A DNA stretch of 64,000 nucleotides from Pycnococcus provasolii (taxonomy: Eukaryota > Chlorophyta > Pseudoscourfieldiophyceae > Pseudoscourfieldiales): contig CP150561.1 of the NCBI GenBank assembly GCA_049487715.1, forward strand, positions 310,001-374,000. Reading direction: 5' to 3'. Positions within the stretch are counted from its first letter, which is position 1, and every line of letters starts with the position of its first letter. The notes under the pieces were generated by a model. It did no database searches and was not told the origin of the DNA. It was given only the letters and a program-made list of their open reading frames with translations. The position numbers and the translations under genes were made by a program. Shown here piece by piece: positions 8,789 to 16,868 of this stretch.

Positions 8789-9976
8789 TCAGAACCACGG
8801 CACGTTGTTCAATCCGTTCTGTCCCATGTCCGCAAACGTCTTGCGATACTGGCCGAGCACTTTTTCGAGAAGGGCCACCTCCTTGTCGTGCATCGCGACG
8901 AGCGCGTCGGAGTTCGAGTGAGACGTAAGCAGGCCCGCACGCCACGCGTCCGCGAAGTGGAGCTTGAGCATGTGGCGATAGAGAGCGGGGTGGCAGAGAT
9001 ATTCGCGCACGGCGTCCTCGTCTGAAAGCGAAGGAGGAGCCGGCGCCTTCGGAACGCCCCCGCCGTCGTCCTGTGCCCAAAGCCAAAACGTCAGTAAGCG
9101 TCGCACGCCGCTGCGTATGGGCATCGTCGCGTGGAGCATGCGTCGGCTCGAGAAAAGCACCGCGGTTCCCAAGGAAGGAGTGATGGTCTGCTCACCGTGC
9201 TGTGGATACGGCATGAGATTGAGCTCGCCACCCTCCACGTCATCGTCACTCAAGTAGACGAGGCAAGTCAGCACGCGCTCGTCCACACCCTCAGCTGTGT
9301 CAAAGTGCATGGGAAAGTGGTGGTCAGCAGGCGCATCAGGCGGCGGCGCGGCTGTGCGCTGCACTTTAGCGCTGATGCCGCGAGATTTTAAGTTGAGCGA
9401 TGGACAATACACGCCGAAGAGGCTGTTGAGCGCGTGTGCCTCGCGTGCAAACTGATACAAAAAGGGCGCGTGGATACGTGTCGCGTCATCTGCAAGCTCA
9501 GCCTCGTACACGCCACGCTTCGCCACTCGCGCCTGCTTTCCGTCCTCACCCGGCTTCGCGAGGTGCGTGCTATTTTCATGAAATCCTCCACACGCGTGCA
9601 GGTTATCAATGTCATCACGCAGACGAATGAGCGTGCTCTTGACCTTACTATTATTATTGTCGTCACCACCACCATGTAAGACATTAGAAACTGCAAATCC
9701 GTTTTTCAGAAGGGAATCGCACGTGGTTTGCGTGACGATAAGACGAGCGAGAGACTCTGCTAATAAGGACGCCTCCGAACATGGGGTAGAAAGAGCAGGT
9801 GGAAGATGCGGGTCGTCGAAAACCGTGCGTGCGGCAGGCAAGGCGCCTGGTGGAGGTGGTGTGGCTTCTGGTGGGAATATGGATGCTACTGAAGACGTGA
9901 AACGCTTGAAGGACTCCTCAGGCTCAGGCAACAAACGCACGACACGGATGCCGCGGCGGAACATCGTCATCGTCAT
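8789..9976 (-). CDS. Prolyl 4-hydroxylase-like Fe(II)-2OG dioxygenase
   Basis: 395 aa from the ATG at 9976 (an in-frame GTG lies eight codons earlier). The catalytic core matches P4H-type enzymes: MHFDTAEG supplies His224 and Asp226, then a double-stranded helix passes through YLSDDDVEGGELNLMP, then RRMLHATMPI (His282) and a 2OG-binding basic pair in SGVRRLLTFW. The C-terminal 90 residues are helical and outside the usual core. The short N-terminus is basic and has no clear signal peptide. In the family the reaction is 4-hydroxylation of peptidyl proline using O2 and 2-oxoglutarate. It is the fourth dioxygenase domain within 7 kb, next to two GT29-containing genes, which suggests joint modification of hydroxyproline-type glycoproteins; that link is inference. 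It diverges from the RING gene with only 95 bp between start codons. Confidence 0.8.
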   Translation of the reverse strand: MTMTMFRRGIRVVRLLPEPEESFKRFTSSVASIFPPEATPPPPGALPAARTVFDDPHLPPALSTPCSEASLLAESLARLIVTQTTCDSLLKNGFAVSNVLHGGGDDNNNSKVKSTLIRLRDDIDNLHACGGFHENSTHLAKPGEDGKQARVAKRGVYEAELADDATRIHAPFLYQFAREAHALNSLFGVYCPSLNLKSRGISAKVQRTAAPPPDAPADHHFPMHFDTAEGVDERVLTCLVYLSDDDVEGGELNLMPYPQHGEQTITPSLGTAVLFSSRRMLHATMPIRSGVRRLLTFWLWAQDDGGGVPKAPAPPSLSDEDAVREYLCHPALYRHMLKLHFADAWRAGLLTSHSNSDALVAMHDKEVALLEKVLGQYRKTFADMGQNGLNNVPWF

Positions 9977-10071
9977 GGGGAGAATAAAAATGACAATCAC
10001 ACAAGGAAATTCAACCCCCGGAAGAAATCCGCCCCATTCTGAGAATTCTCCATTTCTCCAATTCCGTTCGC

Positions 10072-11289
10072 ATGTCCTACGAGTGCCCTATCTGCCTCGA
10101 CGCAGAAGCGCTCGCCGAAGCGCCGGTCTCGCTCAATTGTGGGCATACGTTCTGCTGCACGTGCATAGAGCAACATTGTGCAACAAACGCGTTGGACTGC
10201 CCGACGTGCAGGGCGAGGCTACCGCGCGGCGGACTCCCCGCGGACAACGTCTTTCTCAGGGACGTGCTCGCGGAGAGGCTCGCGGCGACCGCAAAGGTCG
10301 CACCGACGACTCGGGCAACGACGAGCGCCGCGGCGGCCGCCGCACCGACGACTCGGGCAGCAACGACGGCGGCGATGACAAGCGGCGGAGCGGCACCGGC
10401 GACGCGTCGGGCAACGGCGGCGGCGGCGACGGCAACGGCAGCAGCGACAACAGCACCGGCGACTCGGGCACCGGCGGCAAAGCGCTTGTCCACGTCGGCA
10501 GCAGCTGCGGCGGTAGTGGCGGTGAAGGAGGAGCCGCAAGGCTCGGCGCTCGTCGGGCGGCGAGTGTGGCGCATCCTGCATAAGCACGGCGTGCGCGCCG
10601 TGGGCAAGGTTGCAAGGGCGGAAGCGAAGGGGTACCTCATCGTCTACGAGAACGCCTTGTTCGACGACGAGCGACTCACGCACGCCGAGGTCCGCGAGTC
10701 GCTCGTCGACGACCAGAACCTCGGCGTGCCTGCAATCACGCGGTACCTGTTCACGCGGCGCGGCGCTGGCGCGCGCGGATCGCACAGCAGCACAATCTCG
10801 GAGGTGCTAGGTGGATCCGTCCAGACGACGGTGCCGACGACGCGCGACGGACCAAGCAAATACAACAAGTGCAACTACTATGTCGCATGCTTATTGGACT
10901 GGCAATCGACGGTTCCGCCGCGCCCAGGCGCTGCAGGCGAGCTGCTTGGCGACCAATTGACGCCTCGTGACGTTGTGCCAATCTTCGTCACGAGGCGTCT
11001 AAAAAGCGCCAAGGGCCATGGGAGGCGATGGGAGTACTGCGGCAACTACCGGCGCGTCGACGACGACGGCGTCGAGGAAATGTACGTCTACAAAAGGATG
11101 TCTGATGCCGAGAAGGAGGTGTGGGTGCACGGGATAGCCGCAAAATATAAAGTGCCCCCTGAGCAAATGCGCGCGATCTTTGAATCGCGCGCAGACAGTG
11201 TGGTATCTTGTCCTATCGCGTTCGTCAACTATGACGAACGCCTCTATGCCGCGCTCGTTGCAAAGGAGAAGGAATTGTTTGGCTTGTAA
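10072..11289 (+). CDS. RING-HC zinc finger protein with Tudor-like segment
   Basis: 405 aa. The N-terminus (residues about 4-45) is a C3HC4 RING: CPICLD, then CGHTFCCTCI, then CPTC. This implies E3 ubiquitin ligase activity. An Ala/Thr/Arg linker of about 90 residues is low-complexity (imperfect APTTRAAT-like units). Residues about 163-225 (VGRRVWRILHKHG...YLIVYENALFDDE...) resemble the 'YEDGD' Tudor-like module of plant chromatin readers; this is a by-eye call. The C-terminal third (about 270-405) has Trp/Tyr-rich beta strands and was not recognised. The start follows directly on a 95-bp divergent promoter region shared with the dioxygenase. Substrates are unknown. Confidence 0.7.
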   Translation: MSYECPICLDAEALAEAPVSLNCGHTFCCTCIEQHCATNALDCPTCRARLPRGGLPADNVFLRDVLAERLAATAKVAPTTRATTSAAAAAAPTTRAATTAAMTSGGAAPATRRATAAAATATAAATTAPATRAPAAKRLSTSAAAAAVVAVKEEPQGSALVGRRVWRILHKHGVRAVGKVARAEAKGYLIVYENALFDDERLTHAEVRESLVDDQNLGVPAITRYLFTRRGAGARGSHSSTISEVLGGSVQTTVPTTRDGPSKYNKCNYYVACLLDWQSTVPPRPGAAGELLGDQLTPRDVVPIFVTRRLKSAKGHGRRWEYCGNYRRVDDDGVEEMYVYKRMSDAEKEVWVHGIAAKYKVPPEQMRAIFESRADSVVSCPIAFVNYDERLYAALVAKEKELFGL

Positions 11290-11310
11290 ATAATAAATAA
11301 TTCATAGAAA

Positions 11311-14300
11311 TTACAAAGCTACTTCTACAGCATCATTTTGTTGTATGTGTGTTCCAAACGCGACACCCACATTCTTCCGTAAAGCAATCAACCACGGCTT
11401 CTTCGTGTGCGGTGCCCAGCTCGTGTCACCACCCAAGCCCATGTGCATGCTGTCCAAGTGCACGTACACGCTATCTTCGACAGCGAGCTCATCGGCGTGT
11501 GACGTGTGCATCACACGAGACATCGATGCGCGCCTCGCAGATGCACACGCGAAGGGCTCGCCGTGCAGAGGCGAGAATGTGATGTGCGGCGATGATGTGT
11601 CGCTCACGAGCGTGAGCTGACGCACGTTTGTGCGAGCGCCACTCTCGCTCGGCTTGATGTACGGCGTGGCCATCGCATTAAGCGGGATGTCGTAAATGCC
11701 AGGGAGCGCCGATTCACGTCGGTCGGGGTAGCACTCATGAGGTCCGTCGCCGTGCCAGCGCACCGTGTCACATCCCTTTGACACAATCTCAGCACAGACA
11801 CCCACACGAGCCACGGGCGGCCACGCAACCTCAGGAGTGAGCACGTAGGCGGTGGATATCGTGCATGCATTGCAGTCGAGCGCCACATGCAGCGCAATGC
11901 GACCCACGCGACAACCTCCGCACCACACTGCCATGGCAACTGCCACGGCATCGCGACCTGCAGGTTGCGCTCCCGTGCAGCGTAGCTCCGCGCAATCTAG
12001 CCCAAAGTCTCGCCAGCGCGACGCGAAGGAACCACGCGGCCCGCTCGTTTCGCCACCCTCGTCGTTGTCTGTGGGTGCACGGTAGAAGCACGGCGCGAGT
12101 GATGCGAAGATCACGCGCTTAGTTCGACCTCCTCCGCAAATCCAAGTGCACTGCTCAAGGCGAGCACCCTCATCCAGCCGAATAGTCACGTGCATGGAAG
12201 CCGTGGGACTTTGAACGCGCCAGATCACGCAGCCTGTTGAAGCGCCTGTGCCAGCCACCTGGAATGATTTCTGCCAAGAACGACCTTCGTCGAGCGAAAA
12301 TTCACTCAGCGTTGTCGAAATCGCGCGTACGGCACGAGGAACAGGCTCAGCTTTCCGCACGACAAGTCGATCGAACGCAACGACTGGACACGTGCTACGA
12401 GAACGACTTGCTGCAACGGCATCGCGAGGGGGCATCATGCATGAGCCAGCATTTTCACGGCGTCTTGCACGACACACTACCGTGGCGATCGATGCCACTG
12501 TGGATGCCGCGCGCTTCATATGCGATGCATCGAGCGCAAATGGTGCAAAGCGATAATTCCATTCACCTTCTTGCTGCTTCGTGGCGCTCGACACGGCTCC
12601 GAAGGGCATCTCCGCAGTGAGTACCACACCGTCGTCGTCGTACAGCTGCCACGTGAAATCAAGCTCATCTGCCGGCGACACGAACGACGTGTAAGGCAGC
12701 ACCACCACATCACTCAGAGCACCATCCGACCACACGAAGTGAAGAGGCTGCATGCAGTGTCTAATTTCAAAGCATGCTGGCTTGGGCACGCGGTCAGGGA
12801 AGAAGATGCCGTTGATGTTGAAGTTGGCATCGTGAGGGTACGCTTCGTCATGTGGCTTGAAATCGCCGCCGTAGCGATAGGGTGGAGGCTGCGACGTCGC
12901 CGCCAACTTTGGTCGACGCGCCGCGTTCGACCGATGCCAGCGGAGGTCGTCGTCGAACTGAGCAACCCACGCGCGGTACGCATCCGGTGCATTGCCCCCG
13001 CAGTCACCTTCGACGTCGTCGATATGCTTACGATGGCTGTCAGCAAGCAGTCCTTGGTCAATCATATCCCAGATGAAACCGCCTTGGAAGGCGGGGAATT
13101 GCTGCCTGCGGCCCGATCGACCTCGCACTGTATCCCAGTAGTCGGAGAAGTTGCCATTCGAATTTCCCATGGCGTGAGAATATTCGCACTGAATGAGAGG
13201 CTTCGCTTTGCTGTCGCGTCCGTCGTGGAACGATGCGTCATCCCACACATCCGCCTCGTCCTCGTCGTCCACGTCGCCACCTCGCGAGGACATCAACCTC
13301 TTGAACTCGCAGTACTTCTCGCACATCTCGCTGCTCCAGTACATGGGAAAGGCAATATCAGAGACTGTGCCCGCGCCATCGTTCACGCCCGCACCTTCGT
13401 AGGCGATCGGCCTTCGGTGTGCCGCGTACGCGTCCGCAAACTCCTGATGGCGCACGTATGCATACATCGCCGCAATCGTGGGTCCGCTACCACTCTCGTT
13501 CCCAAGACTCCACATCACAATGCTGCAGTGATTTCGATCTCTTGCCACCATGCGCGCCGCACGCTCCATGTAGTGCGCGATCCACCGATCGTCGTGTGCG
13601 AGAAAGTGCCGCGACAGCTTCGCGTGTCGCGCGGGAGCGCGCGAGGACACCCATGGCAGCGGACTAATGTCACTGCCTGAGGTGCTCAGGTCCATGCCGT
13701 GCGTTTCGAGATTCGCCTCGTCGACGACGAGCAAGCCGTAGAAGTCGCACGCGTCGTACAGTGCGCCGTGATTAGGATAGTGGCTCGTGCGGACGGCGTT
13801 GAACCCGTAGTCGGCGAGAAGCCGAACGTCGTCCCAAGCATCACGCGGTCGGATCGCCTTGCCTCGATGCGGGCAGTGTTCGTGCCGATTCACGCCGCGA
13901 ATTTCCACCGGCTGTCCATTTAGCGTGAGCATCGCACAAGGCTCGCGTGCGATGCGAACTGTGCGAAATCCAACGCAAAATGCCTCCGATTCGAGCACAT
14001 GCTCTCCTTGGTGTCGCAGTGTTACGGTGAGCACGTAGAGGTGTGGTGCCTCGGGTGACCAGAGTCGCACGGAAGAATCGTCATTCGCGTCATCAACGGC
14101 AAAGCGATGTCTGCATCGATACATGCCATCACGTCGGTTTGGCATGATTTCCGCTTGTTTGCATGACAGTCGCACGAGTTCCTTCGGGGGCACAAATGCG
14201 GCAGATGGCGACATGAACGCGTCTGTATGCGGTGCACCACCGACAGCATGAAATGGGCGCAGTGCGACGTCAACTTCCAGAGAGTTCCACCGCTCATCGT

Positions 14301-15201
14301 CGTCGACGCCAACATGCACGCACGCGGCGAGCACACCTGTCGCGGTGGCTGTGAAGTTGACATCCTCGATGCGCGCAAGTTTTGGCTTGGCACGTATCCA
14401 AACTTCTCTTGTGAGACCTGAGAGGTGCCAGTGGTCCTGGTCCTCGAGGAAGCTTCCTGCCGACCACCTGCGAACGACGATGGCGATGCGGTTGTTGGTT
14501 TGGAACGACCCATGTTCGGTGACGTCGATTTCCAGGGGCAGTTTTGCGTCGCTTCCGCTTCCGACGTGCTTGCCGTTGAAGTAGACGTCTGCGCAGCTGT
14601 CCGCCGCCTCGACGCACAGCACGATTCGTTTTTGTCTCCACGTCTCTGGCCACGGCGCAGCAGTCGTTCGAAACACGCCCGTAGGGTTGTGGCGCGGCAC
14701 GTTCGGCGGGTCGATTTTGATGGGGTACGTGATATTCGTGTATACTGGCGGGTCGTCGTTCGCGCACGACGGGTGGAGTTGCCAGCACATGGGCACGTTG
14801 ATGACGTTGTTGAGGTTGCCATCGTCGTCATCGTCATCATCATGGTCGGAGGAACATGTCGAGTTGACGAGGTGCAGGATACGTGACTCATCATCAGCAC
14901 CTGTAGAAGAGGCCGCGTCCTCCCTAGAGGAGCACAATACCACTAACGACCACCTAAACAGACGCAGACAAGAATGCGAAGAAGAATCACCACAAGGAGG
15001 AGGAGGTATGAGAGAACCAGAAACTGCGAAGACATATGCGTCACACTCGTTTGAGAATGAAAATAAAGGGACGTGTGATTTCTGCCGACGTTCTCCTACC
15101 ACCAGCATATGGGACAAAGACGACAAAGACGACAAAGAGGACGCCATAGGTGAAAAACAGGTGTTTGACATGCGAAGAATGAAGAATGAGGGGGGGCGCA
15201 T
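11311..15201 (-). CDS. Glycoside hydrolase family 2 beta-galactosidase, LacZ-type
   Basis: 1296 aa, longer than E. coli LacZ (about 1024 aa) but collinear with it. The N-terminal jelly-roll shows CWQLHPSCANDDPPVYTNI and NPTGVFRTT. The TIM barrel begins at RGVNRHEHCP and HYPN. The acid/base Glu is residue 569 in WSLGNESG, and the nucleophile Glu is residue 673 in IQCEYSHAMGNS. A late domain carries the TDNDEGG motif of the beta-galactosidase small chain, so the active site is complete. The canonical SLNGxWxF motif is degenerate, with CLRLFRWSLVVLC in its place. There is no strong signal peptide; several ATGs within the first 35 codons are possible starts. It probably hydrolyses beta-galactosides; cell-wall or stored galactans are plausible substrates. 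No intron is visible over 3.9 kb. It converges with the RING gene, 21 bp apart. Confidence 0.88.
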   Translation of the reverse strand: MRPPSFFILRMSNTCFSPMASSLSSLSSLSHMLVVGERRQKSHVPLFSFSNECDAYVFAVSGSLIPPPPCGDSSSHSCLRLFRWSLVVLCSSREDAASSTGADDESRILHLVNSTCSSDHDDDDDDDGNLNNVINVPMCWQLHPSCANDDPPVYTNITYPIKIDPPNVPRHNPTGVFRTTAAPWPETWRQKRIVLCVEAADSCADVYFNGKHVGSGSDAKLPLEIDVTEHGSFQTNNRIAIVVRRWSAGSFLEDQDHWHLSGLTREVWIRAKPKLARIEDVNFTATATGVLAACVHVGVDDDERWNSLEVDVALRPFHAVGGAPHTDAFMSPSAAFVPPKELVRLSCKQAEIMPNRRDGMYRCRHRFAVDDANDDSSVRLWSPEAPHLYVLTVTLRHQGEHVLESEAFCVGFRTVRIAREPCAMLTLNGQPVEIRGVNRHEHCPHRGKAIRPRDAWDDVRLLADYGFNAVRTSHYPNHGALYDACDFYGLLVVDEANLETHGMDLSTSGSDISPLPWVSSRAPARHAKLSRHFLAHDDRWIAHYMERAARMVARDRNHCSIVMWSLGNESGSGPTIAAMYAYVRHQEFADAYAAHRRPIAYEGAGVNDGAGTVSDIAFPMYWSSEMCEKYCEFKRLMSSRGGDVDDEDEADVWDDASFHDGRDSKAKPLIQCEYSHAMGNSNGNFSDYWDTVRGRSGRRQQFPAFQGGFIWDMIDQGLLADSHRKHIDDVEGDCGGNAPDAYRAWVAQFDDDLRWHRSNAARRPKLAATSQPPPYRYGGDFKPHDEAYPHDANFNINGIFFPDRVPKPACFEIRHCMQPLHFVWSDGALSDVVVLPYTSFVSPADELDFTWQLYDDDGVVLTAEMPFGAVSSATKQQEGEWNYRFAPFALDASHMKRAASTVASIATVVCRARRRENAGSCMMPPRDAVAASRSRSTCPVVAFDRLVVRKAEPVPRAVRAISTTLSEFSLDEGRSWQKSFQVAGTGASTGCVIWRVQSPTASMHVTIRLDEGARLEQCTWICGGGRTKRVIFASLAPCFYRAPTDNDEGGETSGPRGSFASRWRDFGLDCAELRCTGAQPAGRDAVAVAMAVWCGGCRVGRIALHVALDCNACTISTAYVLTPEVAWPPVARVGVCAEIVSKGCDTVRWHGDGPHECYPDRRESALPGIYDIPLNAMATPYIKPSESGARTNVRQLTLVSDTSSPHITFSPLHGEPFACASARRASMSRVMHTSHADELAVEDSVYVHLDSMHMGLGGDTSWAPHTKKPWLIALRKNVGVAFGTHIQQNDAVEVAL

Positions 15202-15859
15202 GAATAATAGCGGCGAGGACGAGGAAAGGGGTTAGGGTTGTATGACAGACAACTAGGGTTACTGGGTTCGGGTTTTGCAACCTGTCGCTGTTTCCGGTGC
15301 ATCGCGCGAATTCAGCCAAAGTTGGATACTTTGGAGAGGTTGTGGTTTTGTCCCAGACGGCCACCATGGAGAGGAGACTGTGCACAGACTGTGGTTGATG
15401 CTCAAGGTTGGTTTCTTGTGATCGAGCTCTCGCCGACGAGACATTGCCACATTGGGCACGACGCTGGCAGGCAAGAAGGTGATGACCAGTTCTGGCAAAG
15501 TGGCAAGTTACCACAACACAAGGCGAAGTCGGCGAGAACTCACGCACGAGGCTGGCGAGCGAGATGTGGGATTTTGCCACCAATTGCCTGGTTGGATGGC
15601 ATCATGATTCATGGCAACAAATCAGCTTGCACTTTCCACTTGATTCCCCGCGCACCGCTCGTCCAGCCAGGCGTGAGACGCGTCTCAAGACAAGTCTGAG
15701 GAAGGAAACGCGCCCTCCAGGCAGGCTCCACCTGAGGGGGAAACCTGGAGTCTGGAGTCCTCGCGACGCCGGCCGGGAGTTTGGCGCTCGCTGCTCTCGG
15801 AGCTCTGGCCTCCGGCTCTCGCATCTATCATTCCCTCGCGCGTCATTCCCTCGCGCGTC
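15202..15859. other. Divergent promoter gap with degenerate telomere-like motif
   Basis: Separates the starts of the GH2 gene and the membrane protein. At 15231-15276 there are two or three scattered GGGTTAGGGTT/CTAGGGTT units, a weak version of the arrays found in other divergent gaps. Both strands hold open frames of up to 180 codons here, but their translations look like non-coding shadow. No RNA gene was recognised. Confidence 0.4.
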
Positions 15860-16702
15860 ATGTCTTCATTGTCCCTGGGCTCTGCTGTAGAATCTTCATC
15901 AGGTCTCAAGAAAGGAGGAAGTTCTCGAAGTCAACGTCAACGTCAACGTCAACGTCAAGCTTCTGGTTTTATTTTCTTCAGGAATTTGTTTCTGATTGGA
16001 TTCTGTGTCGGCTTCCTTCTGGTCGTCATCATGGCACCTTCCGTATCAGCCGCCTCTTCCTCCAAAACCAGTCATCGTGCTAGTCTCATGACGACACCGC
16101 CAGGCGTGATCGGCGTTTACGTCGAAAGCTTCGCAGACTCGTTGGGAATCACAAAGACGTATCCCAACGTCAAGGAAATACTTACCGACTTTAAAAGCCT
16201 GCCGCTCATCATGCAGCTCGTCGAGATCGTGCTCCTCTTCTCGCCCGTGCTGCTCTTCTACCTTATCGCGGGGCCGGCACCAGGAGATCAGAAAAATGTC
16301 AAGCGAGCAACCAAGGAGGCGCCGCCGCCGGCACCCGTCTCCAAGGCACCGCCGCTCGACGACGTCAAGGTGGGTGACGTGCCCACAAGTCGAGAGGCTG
16401 CACGCATAGTCTCCACCGCCGGAAAGGTGAGCGCGCAGTCCATCATGGACCTCGCGGCGACGTACGAAAGCACCCCTGCCGAAAAGGAAGCGGCCGCACT
16501 AAAGGTCCAAAAGATACGCCGAGACGCCGTCGCCACGCGTAACGCGAGGGAGCAGAAGATTAAGGAAGTGTCAGCCAAGAAGGCGAAGGAGGCGGCCAAG
16601 GTTGCTTCACCACTTGCCAAGGCTGAGGAAAGGAAGCAGAAGAGGAAACTCGCGCGTAAGCAGATGATGAAGACGCTGCGCAAGATGTTCTGCATGCGCT
16701 GA
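15860..16702 (+). CDS. Small membrane protein, function unknown
   Basis: 280 aa. The first 35 residues are Ser-rich, then an imperfect Gln-Arg repeat encoded by a GTCAAC-type hexanucleotide repeat. A first hydrophobic segment lies at about 37-65 (FRNLFLIGFCVGFLLVVIM) and ends in Ala/Ser, so it could be a signal anchor. A second lies at about 120-140 (LVEIVLLFSPVLLFYLI). The remaining half is soluble, very rich in Lys/Ala/Glu and predicted helical, ending in a basic tail (RKQMMKTLRKMFCMR). I recognise no family. A membrane protein with a long basic helical tail on one side is all that can be said. It converges with GyrB. Confidence 0.6.
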   Translation: MSSLSLGSAVESSSGLKKGGSSRSQRQRQRQRQASGFIFFRNLFLIGFCVGFLLVVIMAPSVSAASSSKTSHRASLMTTPPGVIGVYVESFADSLGITKTYPNVKEILTDFKSLPLIMQLVEIVLLFSPVLLFYLIAGPAPGDQKNVKRATKEAPPPAPVSKAPPLDDVKVGDVPTSREAARIVSTAGKVSAQSIMDLAATYESTPAEKEAAALKVQKIRRDAVATRNAREQKIKEVSAKKAKEAAKVASPLAKAEERKQKRKLARKQMMKTLRKMFCMR

Positions 16703-16868
16703 ACGAGCCGAGCCGGATGATCTCCTTCAAACTATTTTTTGTTTTGTTTCTGCCGATAAAACGCATGTCGTGTTAAGGGCGCGTTTCCGGTGAAAGCAAA
16801 GTGATTCGTTTTCATTTTTTTTTCTAGAACAAAAAAACTTATTTTACTCTTACAGTCAGCGTACATCG

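Noticed and set aside
12520-13680. 386-codon plus-strand open frame
   Set aside because: It lies antisense to the catalytic core of the GH2 gene and its translation has no family features; high-GC third positions create such shadows.
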